From the NCBI RefSeq assembly GCF_004519405.1, contig NZ_SGWI01000001.1, forward strand, positions 62,001 to 126,000: a stretch of DNA of 64,000 bases, written 5' to 3'. The notes below the pieces were generated by a model. It saw only the letters and a program-made list of their open reading frames with translations, was not told where the DNA came from and did no database searches. The stretch comes from Pseudomonas sp. BCA17 (GTDB lineage: Bacteria > Pseudomonadota > Gammaproteobacteria > Pseudomonadales > Pseudomonadaceae). Of this stretch, positions 1-8,128 are shown piece after piece; within the stretch, counting starts at the first letter, position 1; each line of letters begins with the position of its first letter. The translations under genes were made by a program, and so were the position numbers.

Positions 1-1380
1 GGCCAGGGTCGAACTGTTGGCGGTGCGTGGATCAAGAATGGTTTGCAGGATGATCGGGTCGGCGCGGGTCATGTAGGTGCTGGTCAGGTCGTAGTTGCCG
101 GCAGAGTTGTTGGCGACCCATTCGGCACGTGTCACCACGCTGAGCTTCAACTCGATACCGACCTTGCGCAGTTGGTCCTGGATCAATACGTCGCCGGCGG
201 TTTCAGCCGGGGTGAGGTTGTAGCTCAGGCTCAGGCGCTTGCCGTTTTTCTGGCGATAGCCGTCTGCGCCCTTGGCCCAGCCGGCTTGCTCCAGCAATTG
301 TTCGGCGCCGGCGGGGTCGTAGGCCAGTTTGGAAGCCTGGCTTTTGAAATAGGGCGTGGTCACATCGAAGAGGCCGCCCACCACCGGGAATTCGGCGTTG
401 TACACGGTGCTGGCGTAGCTCTTGCGGTCGATGGATTTCTGCACGGCCAGGCGTACTTGCGTGTCGGCCAGCGCGCGCTCACCACGGGTGTTGGGGTACA
501 GGTTCAACGCAGGTCCCGGCAGCGATCGGCTCTGGATGGTCGCGCCCTTGGACTGGAGCAGTTTGAGATCCACTTCCGAGAACGGATTACGCGGCCACAG
601 GATGTCGGCCTTGCCTTGCAGGAACAGGCCGTTGCGCACGCTTTCTTCGGGGATGTAGCTGATGTCTACCGCGTCCAGATGCGCCTCGCCCTGGTTTTTC
701 ATATTGGCCGAGGCCCAGGCATAGCCTTTGCGTTTAGTCAGGTGCGCACCGACTTCCGGGGTGTAGCTGGCCAGGACGAACGGGCCGGTGCCGATGATCT
801 TGCCCAGGGACCGTTCCTTGACGCTGAGGGCGTAGGAGGCGGGCGCAAGGATCGCCAGGTTGGTGGTGGAAGTGGCTTGCAGGAACCCGGCATTCGGCTT
901 GGCCAACACCAGTTTGATGGTGAACGCGTCGACCACTTCGGCATGGTCATAGCCCGCCAGATACGTCGCGCCGAAGGTGGCCGGCAGGTCGGTGGCCAGG
1001 GCCTTGTCGCTGTCGAACGCGATTTTTACCGCCTTGGCATCAAAGCGCTCACCGTTGCTGAAGGTGACGTCGTCGCGCAGATGGAAGGTATAGGTCAGCG
1101 CATCGTCACTGACTTCCCAGCTTTTGGCCAGCCAGGGAATGATCTTGCCGGTCGCCGGGTCCTGGTCGGTGAGGGACTCGGCGACATTGCGCAGCAGCAC
1201 CCGATGCTCAAGCCAATAGACCTGGAACGGATCGACACTGACCAGGGTAGTGTTGTCGCCGAAGAAGGCGATGTTCAGGGTCTTGCTCGCCTGGGTGTCG
1301 TTCCCCGGCGAGCAGGCGGCCAGGCTCAGGGCCAATGCGCAAGGGGCCAGCAGACGGCTCATCAAGTTGGAGGTATTCAA
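1..1380 (-). CDS. ABC transporter substrate-binding lipoprotein, peptide/nickel type (SBP_bac_5), 3' end missing
   Basis: Read on the minus strand, the frame is open from about 1380 down to the window edge, so the C-terminus is outside. The N-terminus has a short hydrophobic stretch ending in a lipobox (L-A-A-C), indicating an outer-leaflet periplasmic lipoprotein. Downstream text is typical of DppA/OppA-like binding proteins: a family segment with PFQVYW, then RNVAESLTDQDP, TYTFHLRDDVTFSNGERFDA and GTGPFVLASY. A TTG start at 1380 has a GAGGG Shine-Dalgarno 7 bp upstream; the ATG at 1362 lacks one, so TTG is preferred. About 460 residues are present of a usual 500-550. Ligand is unknown. A TonB receptor lies just upstream on the same strand, so the pair may import the same chelate or peptide. 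Family certain, substrate not. Confidence 0.88.
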   Translation of the reverse strand, partial: MNTSNLMSRLLAPCALALSLAACSPGNDTQASKTLNIAFFGDNTTLVSVDPFQVYWLEHRVLLRNVAESLTDQDPATGKIIPWLAKSWEVSDDALTYTFHLRDDVTFSNGERFDAKAVKIAFDSDKALATDLPATFGATYLAGYDHAEVVDAFTIKLVLAKPNAGFLQATSTTNLAILAPASYALSVKERSLGKIIGTGPFVLASYTPEVGAHLTKRKGYAWASANMKNQGEAHLDAVDISYIPEESVRNGLFLQGKADILWPRNPFSEVDLKLLQSKGATIQSRSLPGPALNLYPNTRGERALADTQVRLAVQKSIDRKSYASTVYNAEFPVVGGLFDVTTPYFKSQASKLAYDPAGAEQLLEQAGWAKGADGYRQKNGKRLSLSYNLTPAETAGDVLIQDQLRKVGIELKLSVVTRAEWVANNSAGNYDLTSTYMTRADPIILQTILDPRTANSSTLA

Positions 1381-1423
1381 TGGGTTGCCCTCGTGTGGCG
1401 TATCGGGTGCGTGCAGGTGTGGA

Positions 1424-3838
1424 TCAGAAGTCGTAGGCCAGCTTGGTGTACCAGTAGCCGCCGCCCGGATAAAACGGCGGGTTGCCGTAGGGCGCCAGGC
1501 CCAGGTTGCTGTAGACGGCATGCCGGTCGGGGCGCACGTCGAAGATGTTGGTACCGCCGAGGCTGACGGTGAGGTGATCGACGAAGGTGTAGCTCACGTC
1601 CAGGTCCGTGATCCATTTGGCGCCAAAGCTGCGATCACCCGTCGGGTTCACCGCCAGTGTCTTGACCGCGCCGTAGCGGCTGGTTTGCAGGGTGACGGCC
1701 AGGTCCTCGACCTTCCAGTTGGCGCCCAGGATCCATTTGGTCTTGGGTGTGGCGTCGGTGAGGTCGCCTTCGCGATCGCGGCCCACCAGGGTCACGCCGG
1801 AGTTGGCCAGCGCGCCGGGAGTGTCGCGGGCGCCTTCGATGGTGGTCTTGTTCCAGTTGAAACCCAGGCTCCAGCGCACATCGCCCCAGGCATCCAGCGG
1901 CGTGGTGTGATCGGCGACCACATCCAGGCCACGGGTGCGGGTGTCGAAGGCATTGGTGTAGTAGTTGACCCAAGTGCCGGTGGGCACGCCTTGGGCGGCG
2001 AGGATCGCGTTGATCGCGCCATTGCCGCGGTCGTAGATATTGCTCGTCAGGGCAATGCGGTCATCAATATCGATCAGGTAGGCATCGGCTGTGACGCTGG
2101 TACGCGGCGCCGGTTGCCAGGTCAGGCCGAGACCGAGGTTGCGGGATTTTTCCGGCTTGAGGTCATCGCCACCCAGGGCTTTGGCCAGGTTGCTGCCGGA
2201 CGGGGTCAGGCGGGTCACGGCGGGCACCACGTTGCCATTCACGTCGGTGGCCACTCGGTTGTCCGCCACGGTATAGCCGATCTGCGTCAGGGACGGCGCC
2301 CGAAAGCCGGTGCCCACGGTGCCGCGCACGGCGACGGTATCGGTCAGGTCATAGCGTGAATTCACTTTCAGGCCGAAGGTGTTGCCCGAATCATCGTCGT
2401 AATGCTCGACCCGCCCAGCCACGTCGAGGAACCAGCGCTCGGTCAGGTCAAAGCCAAGGTCCAGGTAGCCCGCATAGTTGTTACGGATCAGGCTGACTTC
2501 ATCTTCCGGCCGGATCGTCACGGCCGCCTGTGCGCCCGAGGCGGCCGGGTAGGTGCCGGTGATATACGCCGCGGGCTCGCCGGCGAAGGTACTGAAATGT
2601 TCCCAGCGATGCTCCAGGCCGGCCGATACCTGCACCGGCGCGGTCAGGTTGAACAGGCTGTCGTAGCGCCGGGTGACGTCCAGGTTGTTGACCCACTGCT
2701 CGAATCGGAAGGTCGCCAGGTTGTCGAATCGGGTCGGTGACGCAGTGCCCAGCGACGGGTTGATATTCAGGTCGCTGGAGTGATGGACGTTGTTACGCCC
2801 GTAGGTGGTGCTCAGGTCCCAGTTCCACTCGGCCAGTTGGCCCTTGCCGCCGAAGAGCAACTGATAGTCGCGGTCCTTGATGTTGTTGAGCGGGTAGTAG
2901 CCGTTGGGAAATACCTGCGGCACGGCAGCGGCGCCGGTGGGCAGGCGAAAGTAGTTGGCCGCTTCGGCATCGCGCTCGCCATAGGTGGAGAACGAATACA
3001 GCGTCAGGTCCTCCAGCGGCAGTTCGGCGTTGTAGGCCAGGTTGAACGCCTTGAGGTCGGGGTCGCCGTTCTTGATGGCCACGCGATCCCAGGCCGCCTC
3101 CTTGGCCGGATCGTTGAACGCCCTGACGCTGCTGTCTGCCTTGTCGTTCCACGCGGCGTTGCCGCGCTTGCGGGCATCAGCCGAAAAGTGGAAAAAGCCG
3201 CCATTACCGAGCTTGAAACCCTGGTCGCCGGCCACCTTGATGGTTTCACCTTGCCCGGAAAACAACTGTCCGTAGCTCGATTCCAGGTGCCCGCCGTTGT
3301 CGGTGGCCTTGAGGATGATATTGATCACCCCGGCCACTGCATCCGAGCCGTATTGAGCGGCCGCGCTGTCTTTGAGTACCTCGATATGATCCACCGCGCT
3401 CACCGGGATCAGGTCGATGTCCACGGCATTCGCACCGCTGTTGTCGATAGAGCCACGCTGGCCGGTGGCGCCGTTGTGCCTGCGTTTGCCGTTGACCAGC
3501 ACCAGGGTGTAGGCCGGTCCCAGGCTGCGGTTGCTCAGGGGGCGCGTCACCGAGTTGTAGCCGGCGATATTGGTGCCGAAATTGAATGAGGGCAGCAGCC
3601 TGGCGATCGCCTCCGACAGCTCGGCGCGACCGGTCTTGAGCAACTGTTCACTGTTGATCACATCAATCGGTGCCGGGCTGTCGGCCACCGTTCGCGCCTG
3701 GCCGCGCAGGCCGGTGGAAATCACGGTGACGGTATCGAGCTTGGCGTCCTCGGCGAAGGAGGGCGCCGCGGCCAGCAGGAGGGAACTGGTCAACAATGAC
3801 AGATGGAACTTGGGGAGGGGAAAGGCAATGTCTGGCAT
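1424..3838 (-). CDS. TonB-dependent outer-membrane receptor
   Basis: The 804-residue product starts with a signal peptide (hydrophobic SSLLLAAAPSFAE, cleavage near residue 29) followed by a TonB-box-like stretch (DTVTVIST). A plug domain spans roughly residues 45-165, with VEVLKDSAAAQYGSDAVAGVINI-type residues. A 22-strand barrel ends in a terminal aromatic residue (LAYDF), as expected for BAM-inserted receptors. It lacks an N-terminal signalling extension, so it is not an obvious sigma/anti-sigma transducer. The 3' end lies 43 bp before the binding-protein gene on the same strand, suggesting co-transcription and a shared substrate. The ATG at 3838 follows a leader with two hairpins. Ligand cannot be assigned from sequence; iron chelates, cobalamin or other complexes are possible. 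Confidence 0.9.
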   Translation of the reverse strand: MPDIAFPLPKFHLSLLTSSLLLAAAPSFAEDAKLDTVTVISTGLRGQARTVADSPAPIDVINSEQLLKTGRAELSEAIARLLPSFNFGTNIAGYNSVTRPLSNRSLGPAYTLVLVNGKRRHNGATGQRGSIDNSGANAVDIDLIPVSAVDHIEVLKDSAAAQYGSDAVAGVINIILKATDNGGHLESSYGQLFSGQGETIKVAGDQGFKLGNGGFFHFSADARKRGNAAWNDKADSSVRAFNDPAKEAAWDRVAIKNGDPDLKAFNLAYNAELPLEDLTLYSFSTYGERDAEAANYFRLPTGAAAVPQVFPNGYYPLNNIKDRDYQLLFGGKGQLAEWNWDLSTTYGRNNVHHSSDLNINPSLGTASPTRFDNLATFRFEQWVNNLDVTRRYDSLFNLTAPVQVSAGLEHRWEHFSTFAGEPAAYITGTYPAASGAQAAVTIRPEDEVSLIRNNYAGYLDLGFDLTERWFLDVAGRVEHYDDDSGNTFGLKVNSRYDLTDTVAVRGTVGTGFRAPSLTQIGYTVADNRVATDVNGNVVPAVTRLTPSGSNLAKALGGDDLKPEKSRNLGLGLTWQPAPRTSVTADAYLIDIDDRIALTSNIYDRGNGAINAILAAQGVPTGTWVNYYTNAFDTRTRGLDVVADHTTPLDAWGDVRWSLGFNWNKTTIEGARDTPGALANSGVTLVGRDREGDLTDATPKTKWILGANWKVEDLAVTLQTSRYGAVKTLAVNPTGDRSFGAKWITDLDVSYTFVDHLTVSLGGTNIFDVRPDRHAVYSNLGLAPYGNPPFYPGGGYWYTKLAYDF

Positions 3839-3855
3839 ATCGAGCGAGTTCCCTT

Positions 3856-3896
3856 AAGCCTGGTTCAGGCTCCTGATGGTCGGAGGTTCGTCCTCC
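3856..3896 (-). promoter_or_regulatory. Two stem-loops in the leader of the TonB receptor gene
   Basis: In the minus-strand leader, 18-60 nt before the receptor ATG, there is a GGAGG-ACGAA-CCTCC hairpin (3882-3896), extendable on both sides by CCTG/CAGG. It is followed by a perfect AGCCTG-AAC-CAGGCT hairpin (3856-3870). A purine-rich AAGGGAACT follows before the start. The tandem arrangement looks like a regulatory RNA leader. It does not fit a riboswitch class that can be named with confidence. Confidence 0.45.
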
Positions 3897-4252
3897 ACCA
3901 GGTATGGGGTCGGTCTGTGATATGAAGATATTCCTATAAAAAACCTCAGTGAAATTCTTTTTTAGAATAAGCTAATTATCAGATATTGTTATTTTTGGTT
4001 TGTTTAAGATTCTTTATTTTTATTATTTTTGCGACGCCTCGGCATGGGTGCAACTGCGGAACGCGCGGTCGCATCCTGTTGGCGGCGCGCCTGCGCAGCA
4101 CTGCGCCCTTGAGTTTCCATGCGCTGGGTCATCGCCCAGCCGCCTGGACTTCGGCGTGAACGTCGGTTGTTTATAAGGTTTCAAGAACCGTATGATCAGC
4201 CCACGCGCCCTATACGGGGCGCGCCGTACCAACCCCTCTGAAGGACAATCGC
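3897..4252. other. Intergenic region between divergent TonB receptor and small membrane protein genes
   Basis: No convincing gene is seen. The part at 3930-4030 is strongly AT-rich and probably holds the receptor promoter. The part at 4030-4250 is GC-rich with local palindromes, including the hairpin at 4204-4223. The minus-strand open frame across 4023-4232 has no ribosome-binding site or family resemblance and is treated as chance. Confidence 0.5.
4204..4223 (+). promoter_or_regulatory. GC-rich hairpin before the small ORF
   Basis: CGCGCCC-TATACG-GGGCGCG forms a 7-bp perfect stem about 30 nt upstream of the short reading frame at 4253. It has no T-run, so it is not a standard terminator; a leader-RNA role is possible. 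Confidence 0.35.
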
Positions 4253-4414
4253 ATGGAAAAGCACTTCGGTAATTCGGGCCTGTTCAAGGTTGCTTCGTAT
4301 CGCTGCAACGCCTCCCTGGCGAACGGCATCGCCGTCTGGGAACTGAAAAACAGTGCGCTGAATACGAAGGAGTTTTTGATATGTCCAAAGAATTACTCGG
4401 AGTTTTTGCTCTAG
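4253..4414 (+). CDS. Possible 53-residue leader/small protein overlapping the next gene
   Basis: ATG at 4253 has an AAGGA Shine-Dalgarno 7 bp upstream and reads 53 codons to a TAG at 4412. It overlaps the first 34 bp of the membrane-protein gene at 4381 in another frame. The predicted peptide begins MEKHFGNSGLFKV and has no membrane segment or known motif. The overlap would allow translational coupling to the downstream gene. It could also be spurious; no family is recognised. Confidence 0.35.
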   Translation: MEKHFGNSGLFKVASYRCNASLANGIAVWELKNSALNTKEFLICPKNYSEFLL

Positions 4415-4737
4415 GGTTGATGGTAATCGGTGAGTTTTGTGCCATTTACAGCGAGGTCGTCACGGCCCGGCTTGCCCAAACGGGAAACGGTTCGCCGGAG
4501 GCGTTTGTACTGCCCGTCGTCCTGATGTGCTTTGCAGGTTTATGCCTGCTGGGTGCCTATTGGTTGGGGTATGTCGCGGTGGGCGATATCTGGATCGTCA
4601 CCGTGGTCTCGGTCACGTCGTTGCTGCTGCTTGAGCCTGTTGTAGTGTGGGCCTTGTTTCACGAGGCGCCGGGGCGGGGTGCATTGATCGGGTTTTGCCT
4701 GGGGGCGCTGGGCATGCTGTCCACGGTATTGCTTTGA
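4381..4737 (+). CDS. Small four-helix membrane protein, SMR/EamA-like
   Basis: The 118-residue protein is almost entirely hydrophobic, with four predicted membrane spans near residues 4-24, 36-57, 62-88 and 95-117. Length and layout match small multidrug resistance-like or half-size EamA (DMT) proteins. The typical SMR glutamate is possibly represented by E18 in the first helix (GEFCAIYSEV). The start is supported by AAGGAG 8 bp upstream, inside the overlapping short reading frame at 4253. It is monocistronic after that overlap and runs toward the aldehyde dehydrogenase gene on the opposite strand. Substrate is unknown. Confidence 0.65.
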   Translation: MSKELLGVFALGLMVIGEFCAIYSEVVTARLAQTGNGSPEAFVLPVVLMCFAGLCLLGAYWLGYVAVGDIWIVTVVSVTSLLLLEPVVVWALFHEAPGRGALIGFCLGALGMLSTVLL

Positions 4738-4766
4738 CGCAGTAGCTCGCGGGGAGGCATAAAACC

Positions 4767-4798
4767 GCATTGGGCGGGCGACCGGCCCCGCCCAATGC
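4767..4798 (-). terminator. Intrinsic terminator after the aldehyde dehydrogenase gene
   Basis: A 12-bp perfect stem, GCATTGGGCGGG paired with CCCGCCCAATGC, sits between two converging genes. On the minus strand it is followed by GGTTTTA, so it should end the hom-aldehyde dehydrogenase transcript. On the plus strand no T-run follows. Confidence 0.75.
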
Positions 4799-4830
4799 CT
4801 GACGACCCGATGGGGCTGTGCTTGAATCGA

Positions 4831-6243
4831 TCAAGCCAGCGTGTTCAAGCACACCACCTTGGGCTGGGTCATTTCTTCATAGGCGAAACGCACCCCCTCA
4901 CGGCCCAGGCTGCCGTATTTGGAGCCGCCAAACGGCATCGCATCGAAGCGATAGTCGGACGAATCGTTGATCATCACACCGCCGGCTTCGATCCGGCGTG
5001 CGGCGCTCATGGCCGTGGCCAGATCGCGGGTAAAGATCCCGGCGTGGAGGCTGTATTCGGGTTCGTTGGCCAGTGCGATGGCCTCATCGAAGGATTCAAA
5101 ACGCTGCAGCACCACCACCGGCGCGAAGACCTCGTTGCGCCAGATCTGGCTGGCGTGATCGACGTTTTCCAAAACGGTGGCGGCGTAGCAGGCGCCTTCG
5201 CGTCGATGCCCGCAAAGCAATGTGGCGCCTTGGGCCAGGGCGTCAGCGACCACACGCTCGGCATTCTGTGCTGCTTGTTGAGTGATCATCGGGCCGATAT
5301 CGGTGTTGGCGAGCATAGGGTCGCCGACCACCAAGGCTTCGGTTTGGCTGACGAAGCGCGCGCGGAACGCTGCATAAATGGACGCATGCACCAATAGCCG
5401 CTGAGTGCCGATGCAGTTCTGTCCCGCTGCCCAGAACGCGCCGGACACGCAACTCGCCACGGTGGCCTCAAGGTCACAGTCGTCCATGACTATCACCGGT
5501 GCATTGCCACCCAGGTCCATCGCGAGTTTCTTCAAGCCTGCAGTGCGGGCAATCTGCTCGCCGGTGACAAAGCCTCCGGTAAAGGAAATCATGCGCACTT
5601 CTCGCGCCGCCACCAGCGCCTTGCCCAGCTCCGCGCCGCCGGTGGCCAGCGTGACCACGGATTCGGGCAAGCCGGCTTCGACCAGGTACGACACCAGTTT
5701 TATCGCCGATAACGGCGCCAGCTCGGAGGGTTTGAGAATCACCGCATTACCGCCGGCGATGGCGGGGCCAAGCTTATGCGCCACGAGATTCAATGGGTCG
5801 TTGTACGGCGTGATTGCGACGATTAAACCGAGAGGCTCACGGGAGAACCAGCCCTGGCGCGACGCCGAGCCTTCATACGCATCAAAGGGGATCACCTCGC
5901 CGGCATTACGCTTGGCCTCTTCGGCGGACAGCTTGAGGGTGTTGACGCAGCGCTTGACCTCTTTTTCGGCCTGCTTGAGGGTCTTGCCGGCTTCCTCGAC
6001 GATCAGTCGGGCAAATGCCTGAGCATCGCGTTCGACGTGCAAGGCTGTCTGTTCGAGAATCTGCGCCCTGCGATAACGCGGCAACCCCGCACACACCTGC
6101 ACGCCGTCGCGGCCCCGCGCCAGCAACTGCGGTACCTGTGAGGCACACACATCAGCGACGCTGTCGATCAGCGTACCGTTGTAAGGGTTGAGGACTTGGA
6201 TCTGGGGTGCCACGACGGCCCGGGCCAGGTTCGATACGTTCAT
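4831..6243 (-). CDS. NAD(P)-dependent aldehyde dehydrogenase
   Basis: The 470-residue enzyme has the full ALDH fold: the ITPYNDPLN segment (about 144), coenzyme lysine in LKPSE (about 171), SFTGG (about 220), and the catalytic cysteine C277 in GQNCIGTQ. The loop that normally carries the general-base glutamate (E-L-G-G) reads M-D-L-G-G-N here, with D243 in place of Glu. Overall text is closest to lactaldehyde, phosphonoacetaldehyde and succinate-semialdehyde-type enzymes. It starts 4 bp after the homoserine dehydrogenase stop, so the two are almost certainly co-translated. Oxidation of aspartate semialdehyde, the product of homoserine oxidation, is an attractive but unproven assignment. Confidence 0.9.
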   Translation of the reverse strand: MNVSNLARAVVAPQIQVLNPYNGTLIDSVADVCASQVPQLLARGRDGVQVCAGLPRYRRAQILEQTALHVERDAQAFARLIVEEAGKTLKQAEKEVKRCVNTLKLSAEEAKRNAGEVIPFDAYEGSASRQGWFSREPLGLIVAITPYNDPLNLVAHKLGPAIAGGNAVILKPSELAPLSAIKLVSYLVEAGLPESVVTLATGGAELGKALVAAREVRMISFTGGFVTGEQIARTAGLKKLAMDLGGNAPVIVMDDCDLEATVASCVSGAFWAAGQNCIGTQRLLVHASIYAAFRARFVSQTEALVVGDPMLANTDIGPMITQQAAQNAERVVADALAQGATLLCGHRREGACYAATVLENVDHASQIWRNEVFAPVVVLQRFESFDEAIALANEPEYSLHAGIFTRDLATAMSAARRIEAGGVMINDSSDYRFDAMPFGGSKYGSLGREGVRFAYEEMTQPKVVCLNTLA

Positions 6244-6247
6244 GGGC

Positions 6248-7297
6248 TTACTCCCGGTTCTGTGCGGCAGCCTGATGCAGGCTGATGATGTCTGACAGCA
6301 GCGCGAAGGCTGTTTCCGTACGCCCGGCGCCCGGCCCTGACACCGTCACCGTGCCGATCAGGTCGGTGGTGAACGACACCGCGTTGGTGGCCCCGCCGAT
6401 GCCGGCCAACGGATGAGCGTTGTCCAGCAGGCGCGGTTCGACGCTGGCACTGACCGAACCGTCGGCCTGACGTGTGGCGGCGCCGATCAGCTTCCAGCGT
6501 GCATTGTTCTGGCGGGCCTGGTTGATGTCGTCCAGGGTGAGGGCACTGATACCGCGGCAGCGCACGTCGCTGACACTGAGCTTCGCATCCAGCAGTTCGT
6601 TGGCGAGGATCACCACTTTGAGGCGCACGTCATGCCCCTCGACATCCGCTGTCGGGTCGGCTTCGGCATACCCCAGCGCCTGGGCCTGCTCGACCGCTTC
6701 GGTAAAACCCAGGCCACTCTCCATGCGGGTCAGGACGAAGTTGGACGTGCCGTTGAGAATGCCCTCGAAACCGCTGATCGTGCTGCCCGCCAGCAACTGC
6801 CTGGCCAGGCGGATCACCGGTGTGCCACTCATGACCGAGCCTTCATATTCAAAGGCCACGTGATTGCGCTGTGCCAAGGCTTTCAATTGAGCACCGTGCA
6901 GGGCAATCGGCCCTTTGTTGGTGGTCACTACGTGCTTGGCGCTCTCCAGCGCCCAGCGACAAAAGGACGTCGCCGGTTCGCCGTCCACCGGGTTGGTGAA
7001 TGTCGCCTCAGCGATGATGTCCGCGCCGGAGTCCTTGATCACCACCTCGTTGAGCGCCAATGCGTTGCCACCCGGCAGTTGCGCCAGGGCGCCCTTGACC
7101 ACCGGCAGACCTGCCAATAAGGCCGCGTCCAGCCCTTGACGATTGATCAGCGAGCCGAGGAACAGGTCGGTGACGCCGACGATTTTCAGGCTGAAGCCCA
7201 GTTCGGTTTTCCAGCGCTCATTGCGCTCGGCAATCAATTGCGCCAGGGCACGATTGACACCGCCAAAGCCGACCAGCGCGAGTTTATATTCAGTCAT
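6248..7297 (-). CDS. Homoserine dehydrogenase without ACT domain
   Basis: The 349-residue protein has an N-terminal Rossmann motif ([13 protein letters not shown], residues 7-19), the TTNKGPIA segment, [14 protein letters not shown], and the signature [19 protein letters not shown] with the substrate-binding acidic residues. The C-terminal ACT domain used for threonine feedback in the biosynthetic Pseudomonas enzyme (about 430 residues) is absent. The open frame extends upstream to 7417, but the Rossmann start and leader favour ATG at 7297. The gene directly precedes an aldehyde dehydrogenase (4 bp). The lack of feedback control and this neighbour suggest a catabolic direction, homoserine to aspartate semialdehyde, rather than threonine synthesis. 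Confidence 0.88.
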   Translation of the reverse strand: MTEYKLALVGFGGVNRALAQLIAERNERWKTELGFSLKIVGVTDLFLGSLINRQGLDAALLAGLPVVKGALAQLPGGNALALNEVVIKDSGADIIAEATFTNPVDGEPATSFCRWALESAKHVVTTNKGPIALHGAQLKALAQRNHVAFEYEGSVMSGTPVIRLARQLLAGSTISGFEGILNGTSNFVLTRMESGLGFTEAVEQAQALGYAEADPTADVEGHDVRLKVVILANELLDAKLSVSDVRCRGISALTLDDINQARQNNARWKLIGAATRQADGSVSASVEPRLLDNAHPLAGIGGATNAVSFTTDLIGTVTVSGPGAGRTETAFALLSDIISLHQAAAQNRE

Positions 7298-7307
7298 TTT
7301 TTTTATT
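7297..7307 (-). promoter_or_regulatory. AAnAAnAA-like (Crc/Hfq CA-type) motif before homoserine dehydrogenase
   Basis: On the minus strand the start region reads AATAAAAAAAATG, matching the AAnAAnAA catabolite-activity motif recognised by Hfq/Crc in pseudomonads. It overlaps the place where a ribosome-binding site is expected. Confidence 0.4.
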
Positions 7308-7430
7308 GCCCTTGATCTGGGTGAGGAGGGGTAGGGCTCTAGATTAGGGGCGCGCCCAGGGCAGTGAAATATGCCGATTTGCTCTATTTCATGGGCGTTT
7401 TGACCAAGGGAAAGCACGCACGACCGGCAT

Positions 7431-7454
7431 AAAAAAAGCCAACCGGAGTTGGCT
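7431..7454 (-). terminator. Intrinsic terminator after the Lrp-family regulator
   Basis: On the minus strand, AGCCAAC-TCCG-GTTGGCT is followed directly by seven T residues. It lies 215 bp downstream of the regulator stop and upstream of the homoserine dehydrogenase, separating the two transcripts. Confidence 0.8.
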
Positions 7455-7495
7455 GATGCCAGTCAGTTAAGAAGGGGAAAGGCTAAAAAGTAACC

Positions 7496-7601
7496 TGTGG
7501 CGAGGGAGCTTGCTCCCGTTGGACTGCGCAGCAGTCCCATGCTTTGTAAACAAAGAGCGGGGCCGCTTCGCGGCCCAGCGGGAGCAAGCTCCCTCGCCAC
7601 A
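7496..7601. repeat. REPIN: two inverted Pseudomonas REP sequences
   Basis: TGTGGCGAGGGAGCTTGCTC at 7496 is repeated as its exact reverse complement ending at 7601, enclosing further palindromes (GGGGCCGCTTCGCGGCCC). This is the classical fluorescens-group REPIN form, a REP doublet mobilised by RAYT transposases. It fills the gap between the Lrp-family gene and the terminator. The same REP head recurs at 17522 and 18037. Confidence 0.9.
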
Positions 7602-7668
7602 CATACAGCGTTCACCCTTGACTGGCTGGCATTAACCGGAGTTGGCCTTTTTCCAAGCAAAAACCGGC

Positions 7669-8106
7669 TCAGACGACGGAGGACAAAACGAACGAAGTCA
7701 CGGTGTTTTCCACGCCCGCCAGTGCCGAGATCTGAGTCCACACCTGATGCACCCGCTGCGGGCTGGTTGCGCCGACGCGCAGCATCAGGTCGAACTCGCC
7801 GCTCATGACATCGCACTGGATCACTTCAGGGATCGCGCGCAGGGCCTGCAGGACGTCCTCCCCGCGCATACGGTCATAGCGATAGACGAAAATCACTGCG
7901 TTGATCTGTGAGGAGACGTGTCGTCCGTCGCCCGTCTGGACGGTATAGCCCAGGATCGCACCGTCGCGTTCCAGCCGTTCGATCCGTTGGCGCACGGCGT
8001 TGCGCGACAGGTTGACCTTGGCCGCCAGCTCGGCGTGGGCCGCCCGTGCGTTAAGCCGCAGCTCGGCGATGATGCGCTCATCAAGAGGGTCCAGGATGCG
8101 CTTCAT
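7669..8106 (-). CDS. Lrp/AsnC family transcriptional regulator
   Basis: The 145-residue product has an N-terminal winged-helix (LDERIIAELRLNARAAHAELA, then LSRNAVRQRIERLERDGAI, residues 7-50). It is followed by a RAM/AsnC effector domain (residues 65-140, including the CDVMSGEFDLMLRV strand). The ATG at 8106 is chosen because it begins the HTH domain; the open frame extends further upstream only into the neighbouring threonine synthase gene. It lies 22 bp downstream of that gene on the same strand. Proteins of this family usually respond to an amino acid, and here the surrounding genes point to homoserine, threonine or a sulfur amino acid. Confidence 0.9.
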   Translation of the reverse strand: MKRILDPLDERIIAELRLNARAAHAELAAKVNLSRNAVRQRIERLERDGAILGYTVQTGDGRHVSSQINAVIFVYRYDRMRGEDVLQALRAIPEVIQCDVMSGEFDLMLRVGATSPQRVHQVWTQISALAGVENTVTSFVLSSVV

Positions 8107-8128
8107 GGGGCCTCCACTTGCCACGCGT

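Noticed and set aside
43..2359. Long plus-strand frames antisense to the binding protein and TonB receptor
   Set aside because: High-GC shadow frames; the minus-strand frames have signal peptides, family motifs and ribosome-binding sites.
3882..3896. Mini-ykkC (guanidine-II) riboswitch suggested by the ACGA loop
   Set aside because: Only one of the two hairpins has an ACGA loop and the stems do not match; the downstream gene is a receptor, not a guanidine exporter.
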